A DNA stretch of 5,749 nucleotides from an uncultured Clostridia bacterium (GTDB lineage Bacteria > Bacillota > Clostridia > Christensenellales > Borkfalkiaceae). The notes beneath the pieces are model-generated. The model worked only from the letters and a program-made list of their open reading frames with translations, had not been told where the DNA came from and made no database searches. Numbering within the stretch: position 1 is the stretch's first letter; each line of letters begins with the position of its first letter. The translations under genes and the position numbers were made by a program. Of the stretch, positions 1-5,632 are shown piece by piece. The stretch spans positions 1 through 5,749 of the forward strand of contig CAKQMM010000085.1 in assembly GCA_934254755.1 (NCBI GenBank). The letters are read 5' to 3'.

Positions 1-743
1 GCATAAGTCAGCGGATTTAAAAGCGCGGAAACTACCCCCGCTTTAACCGACTTTTCGCTAAGCGCGTCGGAAGCGGTGCGGAACGCTGACTTTTCTCTTT
101 CTTCCGCGCCGAAGGCTCTCACAACCCTTGCGCCCGACAAATTTTCACGCGTTAGGCGGGTAACGTCGTCAAGTTTTTCCTGCACGGTCTTATATTTCGG
201 CATCGTGTTCGACATTATAAAGTATAACGCCGCGCCGATTAAAACCGTCGCCCCGACGAATATCAGCGACAGCTTTGCGTCTATGATAACCGCCATTATT
301 ATCGCGCCCGCCGCGATGAAGGGCGCGCGTAAAACGAGCCTTATAAACATCGCCACGCCTTGCTGGCATTGGTTCACGTCCCCCGTGATGCGGGTTATAA
401 GCGACGCGGTCGAAAACTTATCGAGTTCCGCGTAAGAAAACCTGTTTACGTGAGCGTAAAGTTCCCTGCGCAAATTCGTGCCGAAGCCGAGAGACGCTCT
501 GCTCGCAAAAAACTGCGCCGTAAGCGCGAACGCAAGCCCAAGCGCGCCGAGCGACAAAATTATCGCCCCGCCGCGGACTATTAAACTTATATCGCCGTTT
601 CTTGCCGCGGGGATGCCTTCGTCGATGATGTACGCGACGATAAGAGGCGTTATCAGCTCGAAAACCGCTTCTATAAGTTTAAAAAGCGGGCCGAATATCG
701 TTTTTAATCTGTAACCCTTTAAATATTTAAGTAACTTAATCAT
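1..743 (-). CDS. ABC exporter half-transporter, N-terminal membrane part (partial)
   Basis: Reading the minus strand from the ATG at 743-741 gives about 247 codons without a stop, running off the window start. The protein begins MIKLLKYLKGYRLKTIF, typical of the fused membrane/ATPase half-transporters of the MsbA/LmrA type (ABC type-1 exporter fold). Predicted membrane segments are near residues 18-40, 58-80, 133-153 and 157-178. The segment between the second and third (about 85-130, containing NLRRELYAHV and TRITGDVNQ) matches the first cytoplasmic coupling region. ENLSGARVVRAFGAEERE (about 200-217) is the usual second cytoplasmic stretch. The last two membrane helices and the ATPase domain (Walker A, signature, Walker B) lie outside the window. 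Proteins with this N-terminus usually work as heterodimers with a second, adjacent half-transporter, which would also lie outside. The substrate cannot be told. No clear Shine-Dalgarno precedes the ATG. Certain as an ABC exporter, open as to substrate. Confidence 0.9.
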   Translation of the reverse strand, partial: MIKLLKYLKGYRLKTIFGPLFKLIEAVFELITPLIVAYIIDEGIPAARNGDISLIVRGGAIILSLGALGLAFALTAQFFASRASLGFGTNLRRELYAHVNRFSYAELDKFSTASLITRITGDVNQCQQGVAMFIRLVLRAPFIAAGAIIMAVIIDAKLSLIFVGATVLIGAALYFIMSNTMPKYKTVQEKLDDVTRLTRENLSGARVVRAFGAEEREKSAFRTASDALSEKSVKAGVVSALLNPLTY

Positions 744-756
744 AGTGGTTATTATC

Positions 757-785
757 AATATATCACATTTTTGACCGAGAGTAAA
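757..785 (-). promoter_or_regulatory. Candidate SigA promoter for the ABC exporter gene
   Basis: On the minus strand, TTTACT (780-785) and TATATT (757-762) are separated by 17 bases, matching the vegetative consensus at 4 and 5 of 6 positions. Transcription would start near 750, only about 7 bases before the ATG at 743, so the message would be nearly leaderless. This agrees with the missing Shine-Dalgarno, but the match could also be chance in AT-rich DNA. Confidence 0.4.
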
Positions 786-932
786 CTTTTTAGTTGATTT
801 TGCGTTATTTGTTCACAGTTATTTAACTTTTGCACGGCGGTTTTTGCGCAGCCCCGAACTCTCTGAAAACAAAAAGGTATATTTATTTTTTAAAGGCGCA
901 AACTTTAAATACGCTTTATACATAGGTGAAAA

Positions 933-1700
933 ATGAATAAGGTTATTATTTGCGGGGTGGATACTTCAACCCTTCCTAAACTTAAAAAGGGGGAAAGCGT
1001 CGAACTTTTAAAGAGAATAAAAGCGGGGGATGTAGAGGCGAAAACGGAGTTTATAAAGGGTAACATTCGGCTCGTTTTATCCCTTATAAAACGGTTCAGA
1101 AACACAAAGGTGAGCGAAGACGATATGTTTCAGGCGGGGTGCATAGGCTTGATAAAAGCGACCGACAATTTCGACTTATCCGTCGGCGTAATGTTTTCAA
1201 CCTACGCCGTCCCCATGATATCGGGCGAGATAAAGCGGCTTATCCGCGGGGCAAACAGTTTGCGCGTTGCAAGAAGCATAAGAGACACCGCTTATATGGC
1301 GTTAAAAACGCGGGGCGAGCTGGAGCGGGAAGACGTAGTAGCCACCAACGATAAAATAGCCGAAAAAATAGGCGTTAAGGAAAGCGAGGTCGTTTATGCG
1401 CTCGACGCTATTGCCGACCCCGTGTCGCTTTACGAGCCCGTCTACAACAAAGAGGGTGAAGAGCTGTTGCTTATGGACCAGATTAAAGACGAAAAGCAGA
1501 CCGACGAGCGTTGGACGGATAACGTTATGCTCAAAAACGCCGTCGAAAAATTGAGCGAGCGCGAAAAAAAGATTTTATATATGCGATACTTCGAGGGGCG
1601 CACGCAAACCGAAATATCGTCGAGCGTAGGGCTGTCGCAGGCGCAGGTCAGCCGCCTTGAAAAAAGCGCGCTTAAAGAGATACGAAGCAAAATCGAATAG
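933..1700 (+). CDS. sigG: RNA polymerase sporulation sigma factor SigG
   Basis: A 255-residue sigma-70 family protein, close in length to Bacillus subtilis SigG (about 260). The N-terminus NKVIICGVDTSTLPKLK matches the signature opening of SigG proteins, which separates it from SigF. Region 2.2, the core polymerase contact, is DDMFQAGCIGLIKATDNFDL at 63-82. Regions 2.3-2.4 (-10 melting and recognition) are FSTYAVPMISGEIKRLIR at 88-105. Region 3 runs about 138-190 with DPVSLYEPVYN. Region 4 ends in a helix-turn-helix, TQTEISSSVGLSQAQVSRLE, at 224-243. SigG drives late gene expression in the engulfed forespore. The start is set by AGGTGA at 924-929, three bases before the ATG. Upstream is a divergent ABC exporter and downstream rng, so the gene is not in the usual spoIIGA-sigE-sigG cluster. 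Region 2.4 (LIRGANSLRVAR) departs from the strongly conserved YLRDNN-type sequence of better known SigG proteins. SigF is the main alternative, but the N-terminus and the QAQVSRLEK end favour SigG. Confidence 0.9.
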   Translation: MNKVIICGVDTSTLPKLKKGESVELLKRIKAGDVEAKTEFIKGNIRLVLSLIKRFRNTKVSEDDMFQAGCIGLIKATDNFDLSVGVMFSTYAVPMISGEIKRLIRGANSLRVARSIRDTAYMALKTRGELEREDVVATNDKIAEKIGVKESEVVYALDAIADPVSLYEPVYNKEGEELLLMDQIKDEKQTDERWTDNVMLKNAVEKLSEREKKILYMRYFEGRTQTEISSSVGLSQAQVSRLEKSALKEIRSKIE

Positions 1701-1709
1701 CTTATATCG

Positions 1710-1732
1710 GCCGCGGAATGTTCCGCGGCTTT
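1710..1732 (+). terminator. GC-rich hairpin after sigG, probable weak terminator
   Basis: GCCGCGGAA (1710-1718) and TTCCGCGGC (1721-1729) are perfect inverted arms. A realistic fold is 7-8 base pairs with a 4-6 base loop. It begins ten bases after the sigG stop codon and is followed by TTTAATAT, a short and interrupted T run. It could end sigG transcription or only stabilise the 3' end. The separate promoter for rng downstream supports a transcript boundary here. Confidence 0.6.
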
Positions 1733-1800
1733 AATATGCAAAAATTTTTGAGTTAGAGCCGCGACGGAATATATCGGCGACAAAATATTAAATTCGGCTA

Positions 1801-1829
1801 TTGCAATGAGATATAAATTGTGATAAAAT
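1801..1829 (+). promoter_or_regulatory. SigA promoter with extended -10 for rng
   Basis: TTGCAA (1801-1806), 17 bases, then TAAAAT (1824-1829), preceded by TG in the extended -10 position (1821-1822). Transcription would start near G1836. The -10 box overlaps the ATG at 1828, so that ATG would not be in the message. This gives a 43-nt leader to the ATG at 1879. Confidence 0.6.
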
Positions 1830-1841
1830 GAAAAAGTATTA

Positions 1842-1863
1842 TTTAAAACCGTTTGGTTTTAAG
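1842..1863 (+). promoter_or_regulatory. Hairpin in the rng 5' leader
   Basis: TTAAAACC (1843-1850), loop GTTT (1851-1854) and GGTTTTAA (1855-1862) form a perfect 8-bp stem, extended by a T-G wobble at 1842/1863. It lies between the predicted transcription start (about 1836) and the likely ribosome binding site AGGG (1870-1873). It has no following T run, so it is not a terminator. A role in message stability or in control by RNase G itself is inference. Confidence 0.4.
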
Positions 1864-1878
1864 GTTTATAGGGCATTT

Positions 1879-3372
1879 ATGGCTGAAAACATTTATATCG
1901 ACAGGGTCGGCGACAATATAATCGGGGCGCTCGCAAAGGGCGGAGACCTTCTCGAATACAACGTTGAAAAAGAGAATAAAAAACAACTCGTCGGTAGTAT
2001 TTTTAAAGGACGGGTTAAAAACGTTTTACCCGGCATGCAGGCGGCGTTTATAGACGTGGGTCTTGATAAAAACGGCTACTTGTTCGTGGGCGAATCGCTT
2101 ATCGAAACGACGGAAGCGGGTGGCGCGGTCGAAAAAGAAACGGCTATAACCGCAAACGTCGGCGACGAAATTATGGTGCAGGCGGTCAAAGACCCTATAG
2201 GCACGAAAGGCGCGCGGCTTACGACGAATTTATCTTTTGCGGGCAAGTTTTTGGTGTACGTGCCGTCGTTTGAAACGGACTCTATCTCGCGCAAGATAGA
2301 AGACGAAACGGTCCGCGCAAATATAGAAAAATCTCTTTTAAAAATAAAGCGTAAAACGGGCGGATTTATCGCAAGGACGGCTTCCGAGCACGCCGATTTA
2401 AGCGACCTTAAATACGAAGCGAAGCGGCTTATCCGCCACTATGAAGAAACGGTCAAAAAATTCAAAACCGCAAACGTAGGGGACGTGTTGTACAGCGACG
2501 GCGATATCGTGACCCGCCTTGTCAGGGACGTTTATAACGTAAACGTCGAAAAAATAACGGTCGCCAACCGCGAAATTTACGAGCGGCTCAACAGTTTGCC
2601 GGGTTTTTTTGCGGATATAAAAGACAAGCTTGAGCTTTACGACAAAAAAACGGATATGTTCCGCGACAAGGGGCTCGTTAAAGACGTAGAGTCGCTTCTT
2701 CACAACCGCGTCGATTTAAAAAGCGGGGCGTATCTTATCATAGACAAGACCGAGGCGTTGACGGTTATCGACGTAAACACGGGCAGTTTTGTCGGCGACG
2801 ATAAGCTTGAAGACACGGTTTTTGAAACCAACCTTGCCGCCGCAAAAGAAATCGCGCGGCAGGTGCGCCTCAGAAACGTGGGCGGCATAGTGGTCGTTGA
2901 TTTTATAGATATGGTGAATCTCGAGCATCGCGAAGCGTTGGTCGAATATTTAAGCGCAGAGCTAAAAAAAGACAGAATTAAGTGCAACGTTATAGGAATG
3001 ACGGGGCTCGGCTTGGTCGAGTTTACCCGCAGAAAAAAACGCCGCGGGGTGGACGAACTTCTGAACAAACCTTGCCCCTATTGCGGCGGCGACGGTAAAA
3101 TTTTATCCGACGACTACATAGTTATGAAGATACGCACGCTTTTATTGGACGTATTTTCGGAAGGGTTTAAATCGGCGATAATCGAACTAAACGCCGACGT
3201 TTGCAACTATATTTTAAAAAACGGCTCGCTTAAAAAGGACGTTGACGCCTTTTATAAGGGCAAGCGCGTTTATCTTATTCCGCACAGGACTTATCATCAG
3301 GAGTATTTTTCCGTCCGCGGCGACAACGGCGACGTGTTAAACCTCCCCGACAAAGCAAAATTGTTGTATTAG
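1879..3372 (+). CDS. rng: Ribonuclease G (RNase E/G family endoribonuclease)
   Basis: The enzyme is a cytoplasmic endoribonuclease that cuts single-stranded AU-rich RNA in rRNA maturation and mRNA decay. From M1 at 1879 it has 497 residues, close to E. coli RNase G (489). An S1 RNA-binding domain spans about 35-125 (VGSIFKGRVKNVLPGMQAAFIDVG). The DNase I-like catalytic part holds TVIDVNTGSFVG, with metal-site residues D298 and N300, and VVDFIDM with D341. Their spacing equals that of D303, N305 and D346 of E. coli RNase E. The zinc-link CPYC is at C399 and C402. There is no RNase E-like scaffold tail. An in-frame ATG at 1828 would add 17 residues foreign to the family, lies inside the predicted -10 box, has no Shine-Dalgarno, and encodes a perfect inverted repeat. 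The ATG at 1879 has AGGG five bases upstream. The rplU-rpmA genes often found beside rng in Firmicutes are absent here. A strong terminator follows. Confidence 0.93.
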   Translation: MAENIYIDRVGDNIIGALAKGGDLLEYNVEKENKKQLVGSIFKGRVKNVLPGMQAAFIDVGLDKNGYLFVGESLIETTEAGGAVEKETAITANVGDEIMVQAVKDPIGTKGARLTTNLSFAGKFLVYVPSFETDSISRKIEDETVRANIEKSLLKIKRKTGGFIARTASEHADLSDLKYEAKRLIRHYEETVKKFKTANVGDVLYSDGDIVTRLVRDVYNVNVEKITVANREIYERLNSLPGFFADIKDKLELYDKKTDMFRDKGLVKDVESLLHNRVDLKSGAYLIIDKTEALTVIDVNTGSFVGDDKLEDTVFETNLAAAKEIARQVRLRNVGGIVVVDFIDMVNLEHREALVEYLSAELKKDRIKCNVIGMTGLGLVEFTRRKKRRGVDELLNKPCPYCGGDGKILSDDYIVMKIRTLLLDVFSEGFKSAIIELNADVCNYILKNGSLKKDVDAFYKGKRVYLIPHRTYHQEYFSVRGDNGDVLNLPDKAKLLY

Positions 3373-3400
3373 GGATAACGCTCATTATTCCTTAATCATA

Positions 3401-3440
3401 AAAACCGCCTCGGTCAGGCTGAATCTGACGGGGCGGTTTT
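3401..3440. terminator. Bidirectional intrinsic terminator between rng and the hexosaminidase gene
   Basis: AAAACCGCCTC (3401-3411) pairs with GGGGCGGTTTT (3430-3440, one G-T). The stem continues past one bulged G (3412) with GTCAG (3413-3417) pairing to CTGAC (3425-3429), and closes on a 7-base loop. On the plus strand the right arm's TTTT runs into AGTTTTGTTG. On the minus strand it is followed by a run of five T. It lies 28 bases after the rng stop and 40 bases beyond the hexosaminidase stop, so it can serve both convergent genes. Confidence 0.9.
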
Positions 3441-3480
3441 AGTTTTGTTGAATTTTTGCGGGGTGGCTTTTACGGCGATT

Positions 3481-5085
3481 TTATCTTCCGTCAACTGAAC
3501 TTGCGGATAAAAGCGCAATATGGAACTCGCTTACGTAACCGTTGAAATCGGCAAACGGTAAAACGGGTGCTTCCAGTTCTTCTATTTTATTGATTTTGCC
3601 GGTTAAATAGTCCTTAACGCGCGTTCTTAACTGTTCAAGCCGCATTTTAAGCCCGCCTAAACGCAGGTCGTGAATTTCAAAACCGAAAGGCTTGTTTTCG
3701 GTGAACCAAACCGTCTTAAACGCTTCGTAAAAAGCGTTGTGCTTTTTAATAAGGGCGGGGTAAACCTTGTCGCACAAGTATTTAAGCGCGGCTTTATCGC
3801 CGGATAAGTAGGCTTTGCGCGTAACGTTGCCTATTTCCGTTTTGACGGATAAAAAATCCGCTAAACGATAGGCGTTTTCAAACAAATAACCGTACTCGCC
3901 CGAAGTTTTAATCATGCGTTTATACTTCATTGCAAGCGATTTATAGTATTTGCCCGTGCCTTCTTCTATATGGTAGTCGTAAAGCCCCATAATCGGGTCG
4001 TTGTACGTGAATATCTTTGAAAACCCGAGATGGTTCATTCCGTTATAGTAATCGAGCGCGTCCAAAGCGTAGAAGTTTTCAGCCTTAACGCCGAACGTTT
4101 TGTAGAATTTTTCGTCGCTCTCTTTGCGGGTTAAGCCGTTTTTAAAGCGTTCGATTATAAACAACAAAGTCGGCAAAGCGGTGAATTGAGAACATTCGTT
4201 GCCGTCGTCGCCCCAGGTGGTGACGATAATATCTTTAACGCCGCGTTCACGGCAAACGTCCATCGCCGCTTGCATTTTTTTAGCTGAGGCTTTCTGGTGC
4301 GGTGCGAAGGAGTTCCAGGTGCGTATACCGCCCGCAAAAACAAAGTCGTCCGCCAAACACTCGTGCATTTTTATAGAGCGTTCATAGTCCGCTTTTTTGT
4401 CGTGATAATAGTCCCAGTAAATGAGTTTAACGTTGTCGGGGACGCCCGCTTTTTGCTCGGAAATCGCCTTATAGTTAGGTTTTTGCGGATAATAGTCGTC
4501 GTTATTCGCTACCTTAATGAACATATCGCTCCACAACATGGGGTTAAGCCCGTGCTTTTTACAAAGGTCTGAAACTCTCGCTAAATGCTTCGCTAAAATC
4601 GTAGAACGCTTTTCATATCCGAACTTGTTAAGGTACTCGCCAAGACCGAGATGCAACGCCTCGTCCATACCGATGTTTATCGTGCGGGTTTTAAAACATT
4701 TTGCGGCGGTCGCAAGCATTTTGTCAATAAGTTCGTAAGTTTTGTCGTCGCCCGCAAGCATAATGTCGTCGATATCGTGGAGCGGCTTATACGCGTTCCA
4801 GTTAAAAATGCGCATAAGGTGGGCAAGGGTCTGTATCGCGGGGATAAGTTCCACGCCCTTTTTATCGCAATATGCGTCGAGCTCTTTAAGTTCGCTTGCG
4901 GTGAATCTTCCGCGAAGATGTCCGAAGTAAGGTTCGCCTTCTATCTCGTAAGTGTCTTCCATATAAAGGTACAACGCGTTGTAACCCATTTTTGAAACGG
5001 CGTCAACGAACTTCTTTACTTCGCTTACTTTTTTGACGGCGGTCCTCGAACAGTCGAGCTGAACGCCGAATCTTAACTTTTCCAT
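3481..5085 (-). CDS. Family 20 glycoside hydrolase, cytoplasmic beta-N-acetylhexosaminidase
   Basis: A 534-residue protein that starts directly in the catalytic barrel (KLRFGVQLDCSRTAV) with no signal peptide or membrane segment, so it should act in the cytoplasm on imported sugars. The catalytic pair is D141-E142 in INIGMDEALHLGLG. In GH20 enzymes the Asp orients the substrate acetamido group, which acts as nucleophile, and the Glu is the acid/base. Tryptophans typical of the sugar pocket follow at W186 (PMLWSDMF), W224 (IYWDYYHD), W257 (RTWNSF) and W291 (TTWGDDG). Residues about 1-315 form the barrel. About 380-500 is a charged, probably helical tail. The pattern resembles the GH20C group of Streptococcus pneumoniae, which lacks secretion signals and removes terminal GlcNAc/GalNAc. 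The start is supported by AGAGGA (5089-5094 on the minus strand) three bases before the ATG. It is a single-gene unit without an adjacent sugar transporter or kinase. Exact substrate unknown. Confidence 0.87.
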   Translation of the reverse strand: MEKLRFGVQLDCSRTAVKKVSEVKKFVDAVSKMGYNALYLYMEDTYEIEGEPYFGHLRGRFTASELKELDAYCDKKGVELIPAIQTLAHLMRIFNWNAYKPLHDIDDIMLAGDDKTYELIDKMLATAAKCFKTRTINIGMDEALHLGLGEYLNKFGYEKRSTILAKHLARVSDLCKKHGLNPMLWSDMFIKVANNDDYYPQKPNYKAISEQKAGVPDNVKLIYWDYYHDKKADYERSIKMHECLADDFVFAGGIRTWNSFAPHQKASAKKMQAAMDVCRERGVKDIIVTTWGDDGNECSQFTALPTLLFIIERFKNGLTRKESDEKFYKTFGVKAENFYALDALDYYNGMNHLGFSKIFTYNDPIMGLYDYHIEEGTGKYYKSLAMKYKRMIKTSGEYGYLFENAYRLADFLSVKTEIGNVTRKAYLSGDKAALKYLCDKVYPALIKKHNAFYEAFKTVWFTENKPFGFEIHDLRLGGLKMRLEQLRTRVKDYLTGKINKIEELEAPVLPFADFNGYVSEFHIALLSASSVDGR

Positions 5086-5198
5086 AAATCCTCTGTGTCG
5101 CGCTTTATTTTGGCGGCTACGCGCTTTGTTTTTTTAAAGGGCGGGGCTTGCGCCCCGAAACCTTAAGTTTTAGGCGAAATTTTTCGCCGTAAAGCCGC
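5086..5198 (-). promoter_or_regulatory. Structured 113-nt leader of the hexosaminidase gene
   Basis: Between the predicted transcription start (about 5198) and the ATG, the minus strand carries two hairpins. The first has arms GGCGAA (5182-5187) and TTCGCC (5173-5178) with a 3-base loop, close to the RNA 5' end. The second has arms CGGGGC (5152-5157) and GCCCCG (5142-5147) around the loop GCAA, a GNRA tetraloop. The second is followed by CCCTTTAAAAAAAC, with no T run, so it is not an intrinsic terminator. I recognise no riboswitch class. The long structured leader suggests regulation or message stabilisation, which is inference. Confidence 0.4.
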
Positions 5199-5204
5199 AA
5201 ATTC

Positions 5205-5232
5205 ATTGTACCATAGCAAAGCGTTTTGTCAA
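5205..5232 (-). promoter_or_regulatory. Near-consensus SigA promoter for the hexosaminidase gene
   Basis: On the minus strand a perfect TTGACA (5227-5232) and TACAAT (5205-5210) are separated by 16 bases, with TGG forming an extended -10 directly before the TACAAT. This is the strongest promoter match in the window. Transcription would begin near 5198. Confidence 0.8.
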
Positions 5233-5285
5233 CGATAATACCGAAATTAACATAAATTATTTTTAATGCGGTGTTAGCTATAAGG

Positions 5286-5314
5286 TTGACTTTTTTATAA
5301 TTATATCGTAAAAT
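5286..5314 (+). promoter_or_regulatory. SigA promoter of the small-RNA candidate
   Basis: TTGACT (5286-5291) and TAAAAT (5309-5314) each match the vegetative consensus at 5 of 6 positions, with the ideal 17-base spacing. The expected start is A5321, seven bases after the -10 box and one base before the first hairpin of the RNA. Confidence 0.75.
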
Positions 5315-5320
5315 GCTCTC

Positions 5321-5419
5321 ATATACGGAAAACGTATAGCGTGGAATGACGTGGTATATTTCTTAAGTGATGCATACCGAGTAACGGGTTTATGGTCTGA
5401 CCGTAAGCCTTTTATTTTT
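5321..5419 (+). ncRNA. Unassigned ~99-nt structured small RNA (candidate)
   Basis: A complete small transcription unit: promoter, structured body and intrinsic terminator, with no credible protein inside or downstream before the tRNA promoter. The body starts with a perfect 6-bp hairpin, TATACG (5322-5327), loop GAAAA, CGTATA (5333-5338). This would shield the 5' end. A second domain is closed by GGTAT (5353-5357) and ATACC (5374-5378) around a 16-base loop. A short CGT/ACG pairing (about 5341-5352) may lie between them. The last hairpin is the terminator stem. I compared it by eye with SRP RNA, 6S RNA, purine, preQ1, SAM, glycine, fluoride, guanidine and c-di-GMP riboswitches and saw none of their conserved cores. 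It could be a trans-acting regulatory RNA, or an attenuator-type leader whose read-through product would be the tRNA. The existence of the unit is well supported. Its function is unknown. Confidence 0.6.
5387..5419 (+). terminator. Intrinsic terminator of the small-RNA candidate
   Basis: GGTTTATGGT (5387-5396) and ACCGTAAGCC (5400-5409) pair over 10 bp, including two G-T wobbles, with loop CTG. TTTTATTTTT (5410-5419) follows immediately. Both the stem and the T run are of classic form. Confidence 0.8.
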
Positions 5420-5517
5420 GTCGTTTGTTTTTTTGCATTTATTTTTGTTGCCGCCGGGCTTTTAACGCGTACAAGTAAGTTTTAAATTTTATCTTGGTAA
5501 AATGTACTGCTAAAAGA

Positions 5518-5546
5518 TTGAAATTTAATTTTAGTTGTGCTAAAAT
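5518..5546 (+). promoter_or_regulatory. SigA promoter with extended -10 for the tRNA gene
   Basis: TTGAAA (5518-5523), 17 bases, then TAAAAT (5541-5546), preceded by TGC as an extended -10. Transcription would start near A5554, giving an 80-base leader removed by RNase P during tRNA maturation. Confidence 0.75.
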
Positions 5547-5632
5547 GTATCTTACCGTAAAGGTGCGCCGTGCGTTGCGTATTGTTAATGTTGCGAACGG
5601 TTATGCATAGAGTAAGTAGGAATTTAATATTT

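Larger units (their letters stand above)
5086..5632. other. 547-base gene-free stretch rich in transcription signals
   Basis: No reading frame here looks like a real protein. From left to right it holds the hexosaminidase leader and promoter (minus), an AT-rich segment (5233-5285) with nothing recognisable, and a small-RNA transcription unit (5286-5419). A T-rich segment (5420-5517) follows, and then the tRNA promoter and an 80-base tRNA leader (plus). The two sides are divergent. Confidence 0.7.

Noticed and set aside
76..714. Three plus-strand ORFs of 74-119 codons
   Set aside because: They lie antisense to the ABC exporter gene, whose protein sequence is clearly recognisable, and they look like no protein family.
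817..828. Inverted repeat AGTTA-TT-TAACT upstream of sigG as an operator
   Set aside because: The arms are too short and occur once only. There is no support for a regulator site.
877..910. GTATA (877-881) as a SigF/SigG-type -35 for sigG
   Set aside because: It fits the -35 pattern, but no CATnnTA or GGnnAnA -10 box is found at 15-16 bases. GG at 895 is too close and the following bases do not match.
1739..1750. Perfect palindrome CAAAAATTTTTG between sigG and rng
   Set aside because: It is short and AT-only in the core, with no partner site. It is likely chance in AT-rich DNA.
905..1783. Alternative frames over sigG (905-1105 and 1442-1783 minus, 1139-1354 plus)
   Set aside because: The SigG reading is unambiguous over the whole stretch, and these overlap it.
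2076..3068. Minus-strand ORFs of 70-122 codons inside rng
   Set aside because: They are shadows of a well-conserved coding sequence and have no plausible start signals.
4155..4995. Plus- and minus-strand ORFs within the hexosaminidase gene
   Set aside because: They are shadow frames of the GH20 coding sequence.
5296..5301. Perfect TATAAT inside the small-RNA promoter spacer as the real -10
   Set aside because: No acceptable -35 lies 16-18 bases upstream. The TTGACT-17-TAAAAT pair is better.
5345..5365. Six-codon frame MTWYIS in the small RNA as a leader peptide
   Set aside because: It has no properly spaced ribosome binding site, only one Trp codon, and no biosynthesis gene follows.
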